Shown here: positions 33,073 through 42,355 of the stretch, one piece after another | Numbering within the stretch: position 1 is the stretch's first letter | How the letters are laid out: the number at the start of each line of letters is the position of its first letter | Assembly: GCA_003154775.1 (NCBI GenBank) | Contig: PMES01000101.1 | Span: 1 to 64,000 of the forward strand | From: Acidobacteriota bacterium | Lineage (GTDB): Bacteria; Acidobacteriota; Terriglobia; Acidiferrales; UBA7541 | Direction of reading: 5' to 3' | Length of the DNA: 64,000 nucleotides | Notes under the pieces: model-generated | What the model was told of the DNA's origin: nothing | Database searches by the model: none | What the model saw: the letters and a program-made list of their open reading frames with translations, nothing else | Program-made: the position numbers and the translations under genes

Positions 33073-35085
33073 TTACATCTTCTCAGGGGCCTCAATACCG
33101 AGCAGGTGCAGCGCCCGCACTAGTTGCCTCTCCACCAGTTCCGTCAATCCCAGCAAAAACGCCCGTTTCTGTTCATCCGTCTCCGAAAGAATGTGATGCT
33201 TGTGGTAAAAAACATTGAATCCCTGCGCCAATTGAAACACGTACTTCGCCACAAAAGCCGGTTCCTGCGCGCCGATTCCGGCATCCACGGCGTAATCGAG
33301 CGTGCCTGAGTCGAGCACAAGCTCCCAAAGCCCATTGCCTTCCGCCCCGCCAAGGAATTTCTCCACCGACTCCTTGGTTAACTCCGCGCGCAACGCACCC
33401 GCCTCCAGCCCCTTGCGCCGTATGCCGCGAATGCGCACCACGGCGTACTGGCAATACGGCCCGGTCTCGCCCTCAAAGCTCAAAGCATCCTTAAAGTCAA
33501 ACGCGATGATGGTGTTCCGCGTGTACTTCAGCAGGAAAAACCGCAGCGCGCCAATCGCAATGGCATGCGCCGTGGTAAATTGCTCCGCCGCAGGCATCTC
33601 CGCATGGCGCGGCTGTACTTCGGCCAGTGCCGCGGCCTCCAGCTTGGTGATCAGGTCGTCGGCCTTCACGCCATGGCCCTTGCGCCCGCTCACCTCGACG
33701 TAAGCCTTCTTCGATTCCTCCGCGGCGATTTCGTATCCCAGTTCCGCGGCGCAACGCGGCGTCAGCGCCACAATCTGATAATCGAAATGAATCGAATTCT
33801 CGGCCTCGCGCGTGTGTCCAAGTGCCCGCAGCCCTTCCGCCACCACCTCCTGCAAATACGCCTGGCGCGTATCAATCACGTTGTAGACCGCCGTTGCCTC
33901 TCCAAAGTGCGGCGCGCCCGGATCGCTCTTCTCCGTGGTGGTAGCCCACACTATTTTCTCGTCAGGCGGAGCGGGCCAGTTGCGATACTGAAAATCCTTG
34001 CCCAACAGTCCAAATTTCCACAACTGGTAAGCGATGTCCTTCCCGACATACGTCACCGTGCCGTTGGACCGCACGATAATCTTCGCCTGGCCGTCTTCGT
34101 CGGAGGATGAGGTCAATGAGGTAGTCGGACTTTCCTTCACTTCCTTTACCTCTCCTGCGTCCTCCACTTCCTTCCCCCACGGCATAATCCAGCACCCGGC
34201 ATTCTTGCCGCCCGTGGCCAATTGAATCGCGCCGCTGGCCTTCAGCTTTTTAAACGCCGCATCCCAAAAATGGAGATGCAGGATTTCGCTTTCCCGCGCC
34301 AATAGTTCGTAGAAAATGTCCAGCCGCGCCATGGTGCGCAGGTGCAGGCTCACAATCGCGTCGGCAATCACCGTGGCCATCTCGGCGATCTCGCCTTTGC
34401 CTTCTTCGATGGCCTTCAGCGTCTCTCCGCGCAATTTGGCGGCGCGCGTCTTTTCTTCCTCAAAGAATTGCGTGGCCTTGGCATAAAGATCCCAACACAA
34501 ATAATCAAACCCCGGCTGCCCGGCGAGTTTCTTAACCTCGGCGAGAGACTTTTTCTCCATCTCGCGGAACGCAATCACCACGTCCGCCACCTGCACGCCG
34601 GTGTTATCAATGTAGTTCTGCACTGCAACCTCGTGGCCCGTGTGCCGTAGCATCCGCACCATCGTGTCGCCCAGCACCGCATTGCGCAGGTGCCCGATGT
34701 GCGCGGCCTTGTTGGGATTGATGCTGGTGTGCTCAACGATGACCCGGCCAAGCGCGTCGTTCACCCCGCGCGATTCACCGCTGGTTTCGGCACGCAGGTT
34801 CTCCCAAAACGCCCCGCGATCGAAAAACGCGTTCAGGTAGCCGCCGCCGGCCACCTCCACGCGTGCTACCCCGGCGATCGGCGGCAGCGAGCCGGCAATT
34901 TCCTGCGCGATCTGCCGCGGCGCCTTCTTCAGCCGCTTGGCCAGTTCAAAACATACCGGCGAAGCCGCTTCGCCGAGTTCCAGCTTCGGCGGCCGCTCCA
35001 GCGTGATGCTGATCTCGCAGCCATACTTCTCCCGAATGTGCGCGCCGAGCGTTTCTCGTAACCTCTGGATGATTGTCAGGTACAC
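33073..35085 (-). CDS. argS: Arginyl-tRNA synthetase
   Basis: The 670-residue class I synthetase has the N-terminal additional domain, the HIGH motif in NPNKAAHIGHLRNAV (129-132), the catalytic segment VGKDIAYQLWKFGLLG, and the ArgRS C-terminal DALR anticodon-binding domain (ALRFFLLKYTRNTIIAFDF, GPYCQYAVVRI). GTG is the start. An insertion rich in Glu, Lys, Ser and Thr (EVKEVKESPTTSLTSSSDEDGQ) sits before the KIIVRSNGTVTYVGKD segment. It charges tRNA-Arg. Confidence 0.95.
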   Translation of the reverse strand: MYLTIIQRLRETLGAHIREKYGCEISITLERPPKLELGEAASPVCFELAKRLKKAPRQIAQEIAGSLPPIAGVARVEVAGGGYLNAFFDRGAFWENLRAETSGESRGVNDALGRVIVEHTSINPNKAAHIGHLRNAVLGDTMVRMLRHTGHEVAVQNYIDNTGVQVADVVIAFREMEKKSLAEVKKLAGQPGFDYLCWDLYAKATQFFEEEKTRAAKLRGETLKAIEEGKGEIAEMATVIADAIVSLHLRTMARLDIFYELLARESEILHLHFWDAAFKKLKASGAIQLATGGKNAGCWIMPWGKEVEDAGEVKEVKESPTTSLTSSSDEDGQAKIIVRSNGTVTYVGKDIAYQLWKFGLLGKDFQYRNWPAPPDEKIVWATTTEKSDPGAPHFGEATAVYNVIDTRQAYLQEVVAEGLRALGHTREAENSIHFDYQIVALTPRCAAELGYEIAAEESKKAYVEVSGRKGHGVKADDLITKLEAAALAEVQPRHAEMPAAEQFTTAHAIAIGALRFFLLKYTRNTIIAFDFKDALSFEGETGPYCQYAVVRIRGIRRKGLEAGALRAELTKESVEKFLGGAEGNGLWELVLDSGTLDYAVDAGIGAQEPAFVAKYVFQLAQGFNVFYHKHHILSETDEQKRAFLLGLTELVERQLVRALHLLGIEAPEKM

Positions 35086-35711
35086 GGTTCCTCAGTCTGC
35101 TGCAGCAGTGCTTTGTAATCCCCCAGTATAGCAGTGCCGTGCTGCTGCCGGCCGACCCCGTAGCACAGTCACTCCTGACTGTGCTCTTGGGTTTGCCTTT
35201 GTAGCGGCCGCCTGGCGTTTATCCCGACCTGGTCGGGGAGGCGGGCGCTTTGTTCTCGCCTTCGTAGTGCCCGATCCTTAGATCGGCCACCGTAGTCTTT
35301 TCGCAATCCCCGCGGCTTTTCTCTATCCGCCTCCCAGCGGGAATCAGGCGCTAGATTTGCTGCCCTTTCCATCGCCCGCGCCACAAAGAAAATGCGGGGG
35401 CACCGGGCTCAACGGTTAGTAGAGAGAAACGAGGAAAGGAAAGGTCCGCAACAGTTGCGGCTTAGCGAACTACGATGACGTTTGCGGTGAACATCGTCAC
35501 GTCCTGGGCGCTCCTCGTAAGCGCCACGCAATGAACTTACATCAGTCTAACTTGCCCAAGATTAGACAAATTTCTGCCCATCCAGGCCACCTGAATCGTC
35601 TACTAGCAAAAGGTCAATTCCCCGGTTGCCGTGTTAACTAGATATTCGTTTATCTTCCGCCAATGAGTCGGCCACTATTGCCCCTCTGATTTCCGACCTA
35701 TACTCTAGATT
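35086..35711. other. Intergenic region with palindromic repeat
   Basis: Apart from repeat copy A1 (separate entry) and a CACAGTCactccTGACTGTG hairpin near 35164, nothing coding is seen in these 626 bases. The promoter of the following secreted protein gene is probably near 35,640-35,700. Confidence 0.45.
35194..35290. repeat. Intergenic repeat A, copy 1
   Basis: TTTGTAGCGGCCGCCTGGCGTTTATCCCGACCTGGTCGGGGAGGCGGGCGCTTTG followed by TTCGTAGTGCCCGATC...GATCGGCCAC is nearly repeated at 39131-39222. It contains the hairpins CCCGACC/GGTCGGG and GATC...TTAGATC. Confidence 0.8.
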
Positions 35712-36437
35712 ATGAAGACTAAACGCCGAGCTTGGAGTATCGCGCTTTTGTTTCTTGTTCCGTTGCCCGCCGGGTCGGAGGCAGACGCGGCCGCGAAAGT
35801 CGAAGGTGTGGTGCTGGACATCACTGACGCGAGAATTTCGAATGCATCGCTCACTTTTGGGAACGAGGCCCGCGAGTACACGACGAAGACTCGGGAGGAT
35901 GGAACGTACTCCATCGAGCTGAAACCGGGCACATATACGATGGACGTCAAAGCCTTTGGTTTTTGCAATTTGCGGCGCGCAGGATTCGTTCTGGAGAAGC
36001 ACGCAACGCTTCGATTCGACATGCAGATGTGGGTCTGTCCAACCGACACTGAGTTCATCCAATACACTGAGTTGGAGGAAGTACCTCCTACACACCTCAA
36101 ACCTCTTGTTTTGTATGCGAATAGAGAGCTGCGAGGTGAACTCCAGCGGTTCATGGGCCCCAATACCTACAATGACGGAACGGGGCATTCTCGGCAGTAT
36201 CCTGCGATCTTCACCTTTAATCTCCTGACGGTCCGAGCCAAAGAGATTCTCTATGACCCAACCAAACATCTACTCAGCGCGTTTGGGAATGTTCTTTGGC
36301 AGGATGGGAATGATTCCGGTGCAAGCGCAAAGGTCGAGATCAAATTGGATGGATTGAGGCCAAGGGTCAGTCTACCGAACTGCCAGCGATGTCCCATTGA
36401 TCCAAATAGCTCTGTGGGTAACGCCTATTCAGACTGA
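35712..36437 (+). CDS. Secreted protein with carboxypeptidase-regulatory-like domain
   Basis: A signal peptide (SIALLFLVPLPAGSEADAAA) precedes an Ig-like domain (KVEGVVLDITDARISNASLTF, TREDGTYSIELKPGTYTMDVKAFGF) of the carboxypeptidase-regulatory/CNA-B type. The C-terminal part FTFNLLTVRAKEILYDPTKHLLSAFGNVLWQDG faintly resembles LptA/OstA repeats. Both suggest a periplasmic or outer-membrane location. Function unknown. Confidence 0.65.
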   Translation: MKTKRRAWSIALLFLVPLPAGSEADAAAKVEGVVLDITDARISNASLTFGNEAREYTTKTREDGTYSIELKPGTYTMDVKAFGFCNLRRAGFVLEKHATLRFDMQMWVCPTDTEFIQYTELEEVPPTHLKPLVLYANRELRGELQRFMGPNTYNDGTGHSRQYPAIFTFNLLTVRAKEILYDPTKHLLSAFGNVLWQDGNDSGASAKVEIKLDGLRPRVSLPNCQRCPIDPNSSVGNAYSD

Positions 36438-36536
36438 AGATTGAGGACTAACCCGCCACCCGTCTGACATCGAACTCCACTACTGTCTAAGGTACACTCT
36501 CTCAAAGTGTGATTCGGGCACCGCTCGAGGAAAATC

Positions 36537-37700
36537 TTGCCGCAAAAATTTGACGTTCTGGTAATCGGCGGCGGCGCTGCCGGCCTGCTGTGCGCCATCG
36601 AAGCGGGCAAGCGTGGCCGCCGCGTCGCCGTCCTCGAACACGCCGACCGCATCGGCAAGAAAATCCTCATCTCCGGCGGCGGACGCTGCAACTTCACCAA
36701 CATTCATTGCCAGCCGCAAAATTTCCTCTCCGCGAATCCCCACTTTGCCAAATCCGCCTTGGCCCGGTACACCCCCGCGGACTTCCTCGCCCTCGTCGAA
36801 AAACATCGCATCCCCTACCACGAAAAAACACTCGGCCAGCTCTTCTGCGACAACTCCGCCAGCGACATCACCAACATGCTGGAAGCCGAATGCCGCGCCG
36901 CTGGCGTAAAAATCATCCTGAACAGCAAGATCACGGAGGTTTCCCGCGATACGCAATTTGTCATCCGCTGCGAATCCGCCGAATATCGCGCCGCCGCGCT
37001 AGTGGTAGCCACGGGCGCCCTCTCCATCCCCAAGATGGGCGCAACCCCCTTCGGCTACGACCTGGCCCGCCAATTCGGCCTGAAAATCATCACGCCCCGC
37101 CCCGGCCTGGTTCCTCTCGTCCTCGCTCCTGCCGACCGCAAGCGATACAGCGAACTCGCCGGCGTTTCGACAGAAGTGATCGCGCAGGCCAATCAAACGC
37201 CCTTCCGCGAGAAAATGCTCTTCACCCATCGCAGCCTCAGCGGCCCCGCCATCCTGCAAATTTCCAGCTACTGGCAAGAAGGCAAACCCATCCGCATCGA
37301 TCTCGCCCCCGACCGCGACGCCACCGCCGCCATCCGCGAAGCCGGCACGCGCAATCTAACCGCCGCTGAAAAAGCCTTCCAACAGTTTCTCCCCAAACGA
37401 CTCGCGGAAACCTGGCTGCACCACAATGCGCCCCGCTCCTGGACGAATCCCGCGCTCGCCGCCCTCGAAGCACAAGTGCACGCCTGGTCGCTCACGCCCG
37501 CCGCCACGGAAGGCTTCGAGAAGGCCGAAGTCACCGTCGGCGGCATAGACACCGACGAACTCTCCAGTAAAACGATGGAATGCCGCAAAATCCCCGGCCT
37601 CTTCTTCATCGGTGAAGTCGTTGACGTCACCGGCCAACTCGGCGGCTTCAATTTCCAATGGGCCTGGGCCAGCGGCGCCGCCGCCGGCCGCGTCCTCTAG
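36537..37700 (+). CDS. HI0933/BaiN-family NAD(P)/FAD-dependent oxidoreductase
   Basis: TTG 36537 preceded by GAGGA with six-base spacing gives 387 residues. It has the dinucleotide-binding VLVIGGGAAGLLCAIEAGKRG, the family signature KKILISGGGRCNFTN, and the C-terminal GGFNFQWAWASGAAAG that closes on the flavin. HI0933/YhiN-type flavoproteins are usually of unknown substrate; one relative, BaiN, is a bile-acid reductase. It appears complete. Confidence 0.88.
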   Translation: MPQKFDVLVIGGGAAGLLCAIEAGKRGRRVAVLEHADRIGKKILISGGGRCNFTNIHCQPQNFLSANPHFAKSALARYTPADFLALVEKHRIPYHEKTLGQLFCDNSASDITNMLEAECRAAGVKIILNSKITEVSRDTQFVIRCESAEYRAAALVVATGALSIPKMGATPFGYDLARQFGLKIITPRPGLVPLVLAPADRKRYSELAGVSTEVIAQANQTPFREKMLFTHRSLSGPAILQISSYWQEGKPIRIDLAPDRDATAAIREAGTRNLTAAEKAFQQFLPKRLAETWLHHNAPRSWTNPALAALEAQVHAWSLTPAATEGFEKAEVTVGGIDTDELSSKTMECRKIPGLFFIGEVVDVTGQLGGFNFQWAWASGAAAGRVL

Positions 37701-37826
37701 CCCCCCTCACCCTCCCGCGAGCACGCACAAATGGCCATCCAATGTAGTGGCCAACCTTTAGGTTGGAGCTTGTAACGCAGGGCGAGTCTGCGAGCCCTGC
37801 GCCTTTTCTCTTGCCGTCTCCGCGTA

Positions 37827-37849
37827 GGGGTCGAGCACTGCTCGACCCC
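37827..37849. repeat. Intergenic hairpin B, copy 1 (GGGGTCGAGCA/TGCTCGACCCC)
   Basis: GGGGTCGAGCACTGCTCGACCCC is a near-perfect hairpin followed by AGCTCGGCAAG. Copies at 39243 and 43463 change both arms while keeping pairing and the CTCGGCA tail. Confidence 0.75.
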
Positions 37850-37945
37850 AGCTCGGCAAGCTGTAAACACTCTTCTCGTACCGCTCGCGTTTGACGCTGA
37901 GGAACCGCAACAGATAGTATCAACAGGCGGGAAATCAAAAGCGAA

Positions 37946-39127
37946 ATGAAACTCGCCTATTTTGACTGCTTTAGCGGAATCAGCGGGGACATGACCCTCG
38001 GCGCATTGCTCCATGCCGGCGTGCCCCTGGAACATCTGCGCGAAGAACTAAGCGGCCTCGCCGTCCCCGGCTGGGAAATCCGCGCGGAAAAAGTCTGGAA
38101 GAACGGCATGGCCGCCACGTACGTCCGCGTGCAAACGCAAGAAACGCACGCGCACCGCTCGCTCTCCACCATCGAAGGTATCCTGCAAAAGTCCACACTC
38201 GCCAATCACGTCCGCGAGCACGCCGCCGCCATTTTTCGCAAACTCGGCGAGGCCGAAGCCGCCGTCCACGACGTGCCCATCGAAAAAATCCATTTCCATG
38301 AAGTAGGCGCCGTGGACGCCATCGTGGACATCGTCGGCGCTTGCATCGGTTTCCATTTTCTGGCGATTGCGCGCTTTGCCTGCTCGCCGCTGAATGTCGG
38401 CGGCGGCACCGCGAAAATGGCTCACGGCGTTCTTCCCGTGCCCGCCCCGGCCACCGCGCGGCTGCTCCTGGGCAAGCCCACCTATTCAAATGGCGTGCAA
38501 AAAGAACTCGTCACGCCCACTGGCGCGGCCATTGTCGCCACGTTGTGCGATACCTTCGGCCCGCAACCTCCGATGACCGTTTCCGCGATCGGCTATGGCG
38601 CGGGCACGGCGGATCTCGAAGGCCAGCCAAATGTGCTTCGTCTTATGATGGGCGAGGCCGCCGAAAAACTCGAAGGCGAGTACAGCGAGGAGATTCGCGT
38701 CATCGAAGCCAACCTCGACGACCTGAATCCCCAGGTGTACGGCTATTTTGTCGAACGCGCCCTGGCCGCCGGTGCATTGGATGTGTTCACCACCGCCGTG
38801 CAAATGAAGAAGAACCGCCCCGGCACGCTGCTCACCGTCCTCTGCAAGCCCCCGGACGAGAGCAAATTTCAGGAACTCTTTTTTGCGGAGACGACCACGC
38901 TCGGCGTGCGCAGTTACACCACCCAGCGGCGCGTCTTGCCGCGCGAGTGGGAAACGGTAGCCACTTGCTATGGCGAAGTCCGCATGAAACTCGCCCGCGT
39001 CAACGGCCAGGTCCTCCAGGCTTCACCCGAATACGAGGATTGCCGTAAACTGGCAGAGGAGAAAGCGGTGCCGCTGCAACGCGTCATGCAGGAAGCCATG
39101 CAGGCGTGGCGGCAAGGACAGAAGTAG
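37946..39127 (+). CDS. larC: LarC nickel-pincer cofactor insertion protein
   Basis: The 393-residue protein begins MKLAYFDCFSGISGDM, the LarC signature, and continues with EKIHFHEVGAVDAIVDIVG, GGGTAKMAHGVLPVPAPATARLLLGKPTY and ELVTPTGAAI. The C-terminal half has EANLDDLNPQVYGYFVERALAAGALDVF. LarC inserts nickel into the pincer cofactor of lactate racemase. In some bacteria it is split by a programmed frameshift, but here it is one frame. No larA, larB or larE is seen nearby. Confidence 0.93.
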   Translation: MKLAYFDCFSGISGDMTLGALLHAGVPLEHLREELSGLAVPGWEIRAEKVWKNGMAATYVRVQTQETHAHRSLSTIEGILQKSTLANHVREHAAAIFRKLGEAEAAVHDVPIEKIHFHEVGAVDAIVDIVGACIGFHFLAIARFACSPLNVGGGTAKMAHGVLPVPAPATARLLLGKPTYSNGVQKELVTPTGAAIVATLCDTFGPQPPMTVSAIGYGAGTADLEGQPNVLRLMMGEAAEKLEGEYSEEIRVIEANLDDLNPQVYGYFVERALAAGALDVFTTAVQMKKNRPGTLLTVLCKPPDESKFQELFFAETTTLGVRSYTTQRRVLPREWETVATCYGEVRMKLARVNGQVLQASPEYEDCRKLAEEKAVPLQRVMQEAMQAWRQGQK

Positions 39128-39130
39128 GGA

Positions 39131-39222
39131 CTTTGTAGCGGCCGCCTGGCGTTTACCCCGACCTGGTCGGGGAGGCGGGCGCTTTGCTATTGCTTTCGTA
39201 GTGGCCGATCTTTAGTCGGCCC
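39131..39222. repeat. Intergenic repeat A, copy 2
   Basis: This copy (CTTTGTAGCGGCCGCCTGGCGTTTACCCCGACCTGGTCGGGGAGGCGGGCGCTTTG) is almost identical to the 35194 copy and is followed directly by hairpin B copy 2, so the two elements can occur in tandem. Confidence 0.8.
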
Positions 39223-39242
39223 GTTCTTGGGTCGCTCTCGTA

Positions 39243-39264
39243 GGGGCGCAGCACGCTGCGCCCC
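39243..39264. repeat. Intergenic hairpin B, copy 2 (GGGGCGCAGC/GCTGCGCCCC)
   Basis: GGGGCGCAGCACGCTGCGCCCC is followed by ATCTCGGCAAGAT. Compared with copy 1, TCG in one arm is CGC here and the opposite arm changes in step, preserving base pairs. Confidence 0.75.
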
Positions 39265-39404
39265 ATCTCGGCAAGATCGTTCATGTGTCGAGCCCGCTCT
39301 TGGGTTTCTCCTGACGATGCCGGCGCTTCATCCGCGGCGCAAAGCCCCTGCGTGAGGCAGGGCGTGATAACGAAGGATTTATGAGATAGTTTCTAGAGAC
39401 ACAG

Positions 39405-41426
39405 ATGCCTGAGCGAAAAGAAAAATTCTATCTCACCACGCCGATCTACTACACGAACGGCTTGCCGCACATCGGCCACACGTATACCACTGTGGTCTGC
39501 GACACCGTTCGCCGCTACAAACGCATGCGCGGCTACGACGTCGTGATGACCACCGGCACCGACGAGCACGGCGTCAACGTCGAGCGCGCCGCCAAAAAAG
39601 CCGGTATCCCCGAATCGGAATTCGTGGCCAATATGGCGGAGGCGTGGCGCTCCCTCTGGGATGAGCTGGGCATTTCTGCGGACGAATTCGTGCGCACCAC
39701 CGATCTGAAACACCATCAAGCCGTGCAGTGGCTCTTCAAGCTCTGCAAGGAAAACGGTTTCGTCTACAAAGGCCACTACACCGGTCAGTATTGCATCTAC
39801 GACAACGCTTTCGTGAACGACGCGAAGCCCGGTGAAAACTGCCCGGACTGCGGCCGCCCGCTCGAAACGCTCACCGAGGAAAATTACTTCTTCAAGCTTT
39901 CCGCTTTTCAAAAGCCACTGCTCGATTTCTATCGCAGGAATCCCGAATTCATTCAGCCGGAAAGCCGCAAAAACGAAATTGTGAGTTTCGTCGAAGGCGG
40001 CCTGCGCGATCTCAGCATCACGCGCACATCGATTCGCTGGGGTATTCCCGTCCCCGGCGAAGAGCCGCACGTCTTTTACGTCTGGTTCGACGCGCTGACC
40101 GCTTACCTCAGCGCCGTTGGCGGCCCGGACTACGAGAAGCGCGGCATGTGGCCCGCCGATGTGCATTTTGTCGGCAAAGACATCATCCGCTTCCACACCG
40201 TCTACTGGCCGGCGTTCCTGATGGCCGCGAAGTTGCCCCTGCCAAAGCAGGTTTGGGCGCACGGCTGGTTCCTGATGGACGCCGCCAAAATGAGCAAGTC
40301 CAAGGGCAACGTAGTCCTTCCGCGTCCCATCGTCAACATGCTGGGAATGGATGCGCTCCGTTACTTCATGCTGCGCGAAGTCGTTTTCGGCCAGGACGGC
40401 AACTTCAGCTACGACTCGCTCGTCACCCGCTACAACAGCGACCTCGCCAACGGCCTCGGCAATCTCGCCAGCCGCGTGCTTACGATGATCCAGAACTACT
40501 TCGACGGAAGAGTTCCCTCACCGCCTCCTGAACGACGAGGCCAGAGTGCACTTGGTCGGAATATGCCAGCCGTTAAGCTCGGACTGGTCCGCCAGTCATC
40601 TTGGGACATGACTGATAGTGACATTCAGGTGGGGCACTACGACTCGTTTCGATTTGCTGCCGGATTGCAGGAACTCTGGCAATTCATCTCTATGGTAGAT
40701 AACTATCTAACGATGGAGAAGCCCTGGGACCTTGCGAAGGACCCCACAAAGACGGACCAACTGGCCGAAGTGCTTTACGAAGCAGCGGAGGCTCTCCGAG
40801 TAATTAGTGTGTTGGCACACCCAGTCATCCCGAACGGGACGCAGCTCCTTTGGGAAAAACTTGGTCTCTCTGGTTCAGTCGTCAATGAACGTATTGACGA
40901 ATTGAACTGGGGCGGGCTCAAGGGGGGCGAGCATGTGAAGGTTGGCGACCCGCTTTATCCAAGAGTTGACCACAAAGAAGCAATAGAGAGGATCGAAGCT
41001 ATGGCGAACGAAGAACTGAATTCCGCATCGGCCACGCCGAAACCCGCGAGTGCGCCTGCTGCGCCAGCCACACCGGCCGCGACGCCCGCGGTGCCCGAAA
41101 AGATTGCGATCGAGGACTTCGCCAAGGTCGAGATGCGCGTCGGCCAAATCAAAACCGCCGAGCGCATTGTCGGCGCGGACAAGCTTCTGAAACTGACCGT
41201 GGACATCGGCACGGAAATCCGCCAGATTTGCGCCGGCATCGCCCAGTTCTACGAACCCGAAGCGCTCATCGGCCGCAAAGTCGTGGTGGTCGTCAACCTC
41301 GCCCCGCGCAAGTTGCGTGGCGTCGAATCCAACGGCATGGTCGTCGCCGCTTCCGTTGGTCCCGAAGGCCGTCCCGTTCTCGCTGGCTTCCTCGAAGACG
41401 TGGAAGTTGGCGCGCGCCTGAAGTAG
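39405..41426 (+). CDS. metG: Methionyl-tRNA synthetase with C-terminal tRNA-binding domain
   Basis: The 673-residue enzyme has HIGH at 22-25 (GLPHIGHTYTT), a zinc-knuckle segment CPDCGRPLE, KMSKS near 296 (AKMSKSKGNVV) and a C-terminal EMAP/Trbp111-type domain (FAKVEMRVGQIKTAERIVGADKLLKL) after an Ala/Pro linker. It charges tRNA-Met. The stretch 40,510-41,010, covering the anticodon-binding domain, has visibly lower GC and different codon use than both flanks, and contains an unusual insert (RRGQSALGRNMPAVKLGLVR). Confidence 0.95.
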   Translation: MPERKEKFYLTTPIYYTNGLPHIGHTYTTVVCDTVRRYKRMRGYDVVMTTGTDEHGVNVERAAKKAGIPESEFVANMAEAWRSLWDELGISADEFVRTTDLKHHQAVQWLFKLCKENGFVYKGHYTGQYCIYDNAFVNDAKPGENCPDCGRPLETLTEENYFFKLSAFQKPLLDFYRRNPEFIQPESRKNEIVSFVEGGLRDLSITRTSIRWGIPVPGEEPHVFYVWFDALTAYLSAVGGPDYEKRGMWPADVHFVGKDIIRFHTVYWPAFLMAAKLPLPKQVWAHGWFLMDAAKMSKSKGNVVLPRPIVNMLGMDALRYFMLREVVFGQDGNFSYDSLVTRYNSDLANGLGNLASRVLTMIQNYFDGRVPSPPPERRGQSALGRNMPAVKLGLVRQSSWDMTDSDIQVGHYDSFRFAAGLQELWQFISMVDNYLTMEKPWDLAKDPTKTDQLAEVLYEAAEALRVISVLAHPVIPNGTQLLWEKLGLSGSVVNERIDELNWGGLKGGEHVKVGDPLYPRVDHKEAIERIEAMANEELNSASATPKPASAPAAPATPAATPAVPEKIAIEDFAKVEMRVGQIKTAERIVGADKLLKLTVDIGTEIRQICAGIAQFYEPEALIGRKVVVVVNLAPRKLRGVESNGMVVAASVGPEGRPVLAGFLEDVEVGARLK

Positions 41427-41449
41427 CGAAAGTTTTTATATCGCGGTGT

Positions 41450-41505
41450 CGCATACGGATATCTGATATCTGATCGCCGTTACCTGACATCTGATATCCA
41501 TCATC
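41450..41505. repeat. Short degenerate TCTGATATC repeats
   Basis: GGATATCTGATATCTGATC...TGACATCTGATATCC repeats a (TCTGATATC) unit about three times just before tatD. It may be a simple intergenic scar. Confidence 0.4.
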
Positions 41506-41513
41506 TACTAACC

Positions 41514-42326
41514 ATGGACCTCATCGATTCCCACGCCCACATCGACTTCTCGCAATTCGCGGACGACCGCGAGGCCATGCTCGAGCGCGCCCGTGCCGCC
41601 GGTGTCTCTACAATCCTCGCCATCGGCACCGGTCCCGGCCCGGAAAAACTCGATGCCGCGCTGCCCTACGCGGAAGCGCACGATTGGATCTACACCACGG
41701 TGGGCATCCATCCTCACGAAGCCAGGGAGGTCACCCCGGCGCATCTCGAAACTCTCGCCAAGCTCGCCCAGCACCCCAAAGTAATCGCCTGGGGCGAAAT
41801 CGGCCTGGACTACTTCTACGATCACTCCCCGCGCGACATCCAGGAGCGCGTCTTCCGCCGGCAAATGGAACTCGCGCAAGCGGCCAAGCTCCCCATCATC
41901 ATCCACTGCCGCGATGCCTGGAGCGATTGCCTCCGCCTCCTCGAAGAAGTCTGGAAGCCCACCGCCCTCGGCGGCGTTCTGCACTGCTTCACCAGCACAC
42001 TGGAAGACGCCAAGCGCGGCCTCGACATGGGCTTTATGATTTCGTTTACGGGCAATTTGACTTATCCGAAAATGCAGAATCTGCGCGACGTTGCGAAAGC
42101 TCTGCCGCTCCGGAACATCCTGATCGAAACGGACTCCCCGTACCTCGCGCCTCAACCCTACCGCGGCAAGCGCAACGAGCCCGCGTACGTGGCAGAGGTG
42201 GCGCGGGTCCTTGCGAATGTGAGAAACTTACCCATAGAGGAAGTCGCCCAAGCCACCGCGGAAAATTTCCGGCGATTCTTTCCCCTCACCCGGTCGGGGA
42301 CAGCCCCGCCTGTGGTGTCCCGCTGA
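41514..42326 (+). CDS. tatD: TatD-family metal-dependent DNase
   Basis: The 270-residue protein begins MDLIDSHAHIDF (metal-binding H7 and H9) and contains GEIGLDYFYD (bridging Glu), IIIHCRDAW, GVLHCFTST and IETDSPYLAP (catalytic Asp), all TatD motifs. Members are 3'-5' DNA exonucleases of the amidohydrolase fold. The C-terminal extension FFPLTRSGTAPPVVSR is slightly longer than usual. Placement just downstream of metG is common in bacteria. Confidence 0.93.
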   Translation: MDLIDSHAHIDFSQFADDREAMLERARAAGVSTILAIGTGPGPEKLDAALPYAEAHDWIYTTVGIHPHEAREVTPAHLETLAKLAQHPKVIAWGEIGLDYFYDHSPRDIQERVFRRQMELAQAAKLPIIIHCRDAWSDCLRLLEEVWKPTALGGVLHCFTSTLEDAKRGLDMGFMISFTGNLTYPKMQNLRDVAKALPLRNILIETDSPYLAPQPYRGKRNEPAYVAEVARVLANVRNLPIEEVAQATAENFRRFFPLTRSGTAPPVVSR

Positions 42327-42355
42327 ATCAGGGCAGCGGCTGCAGGAGGCAAGTC

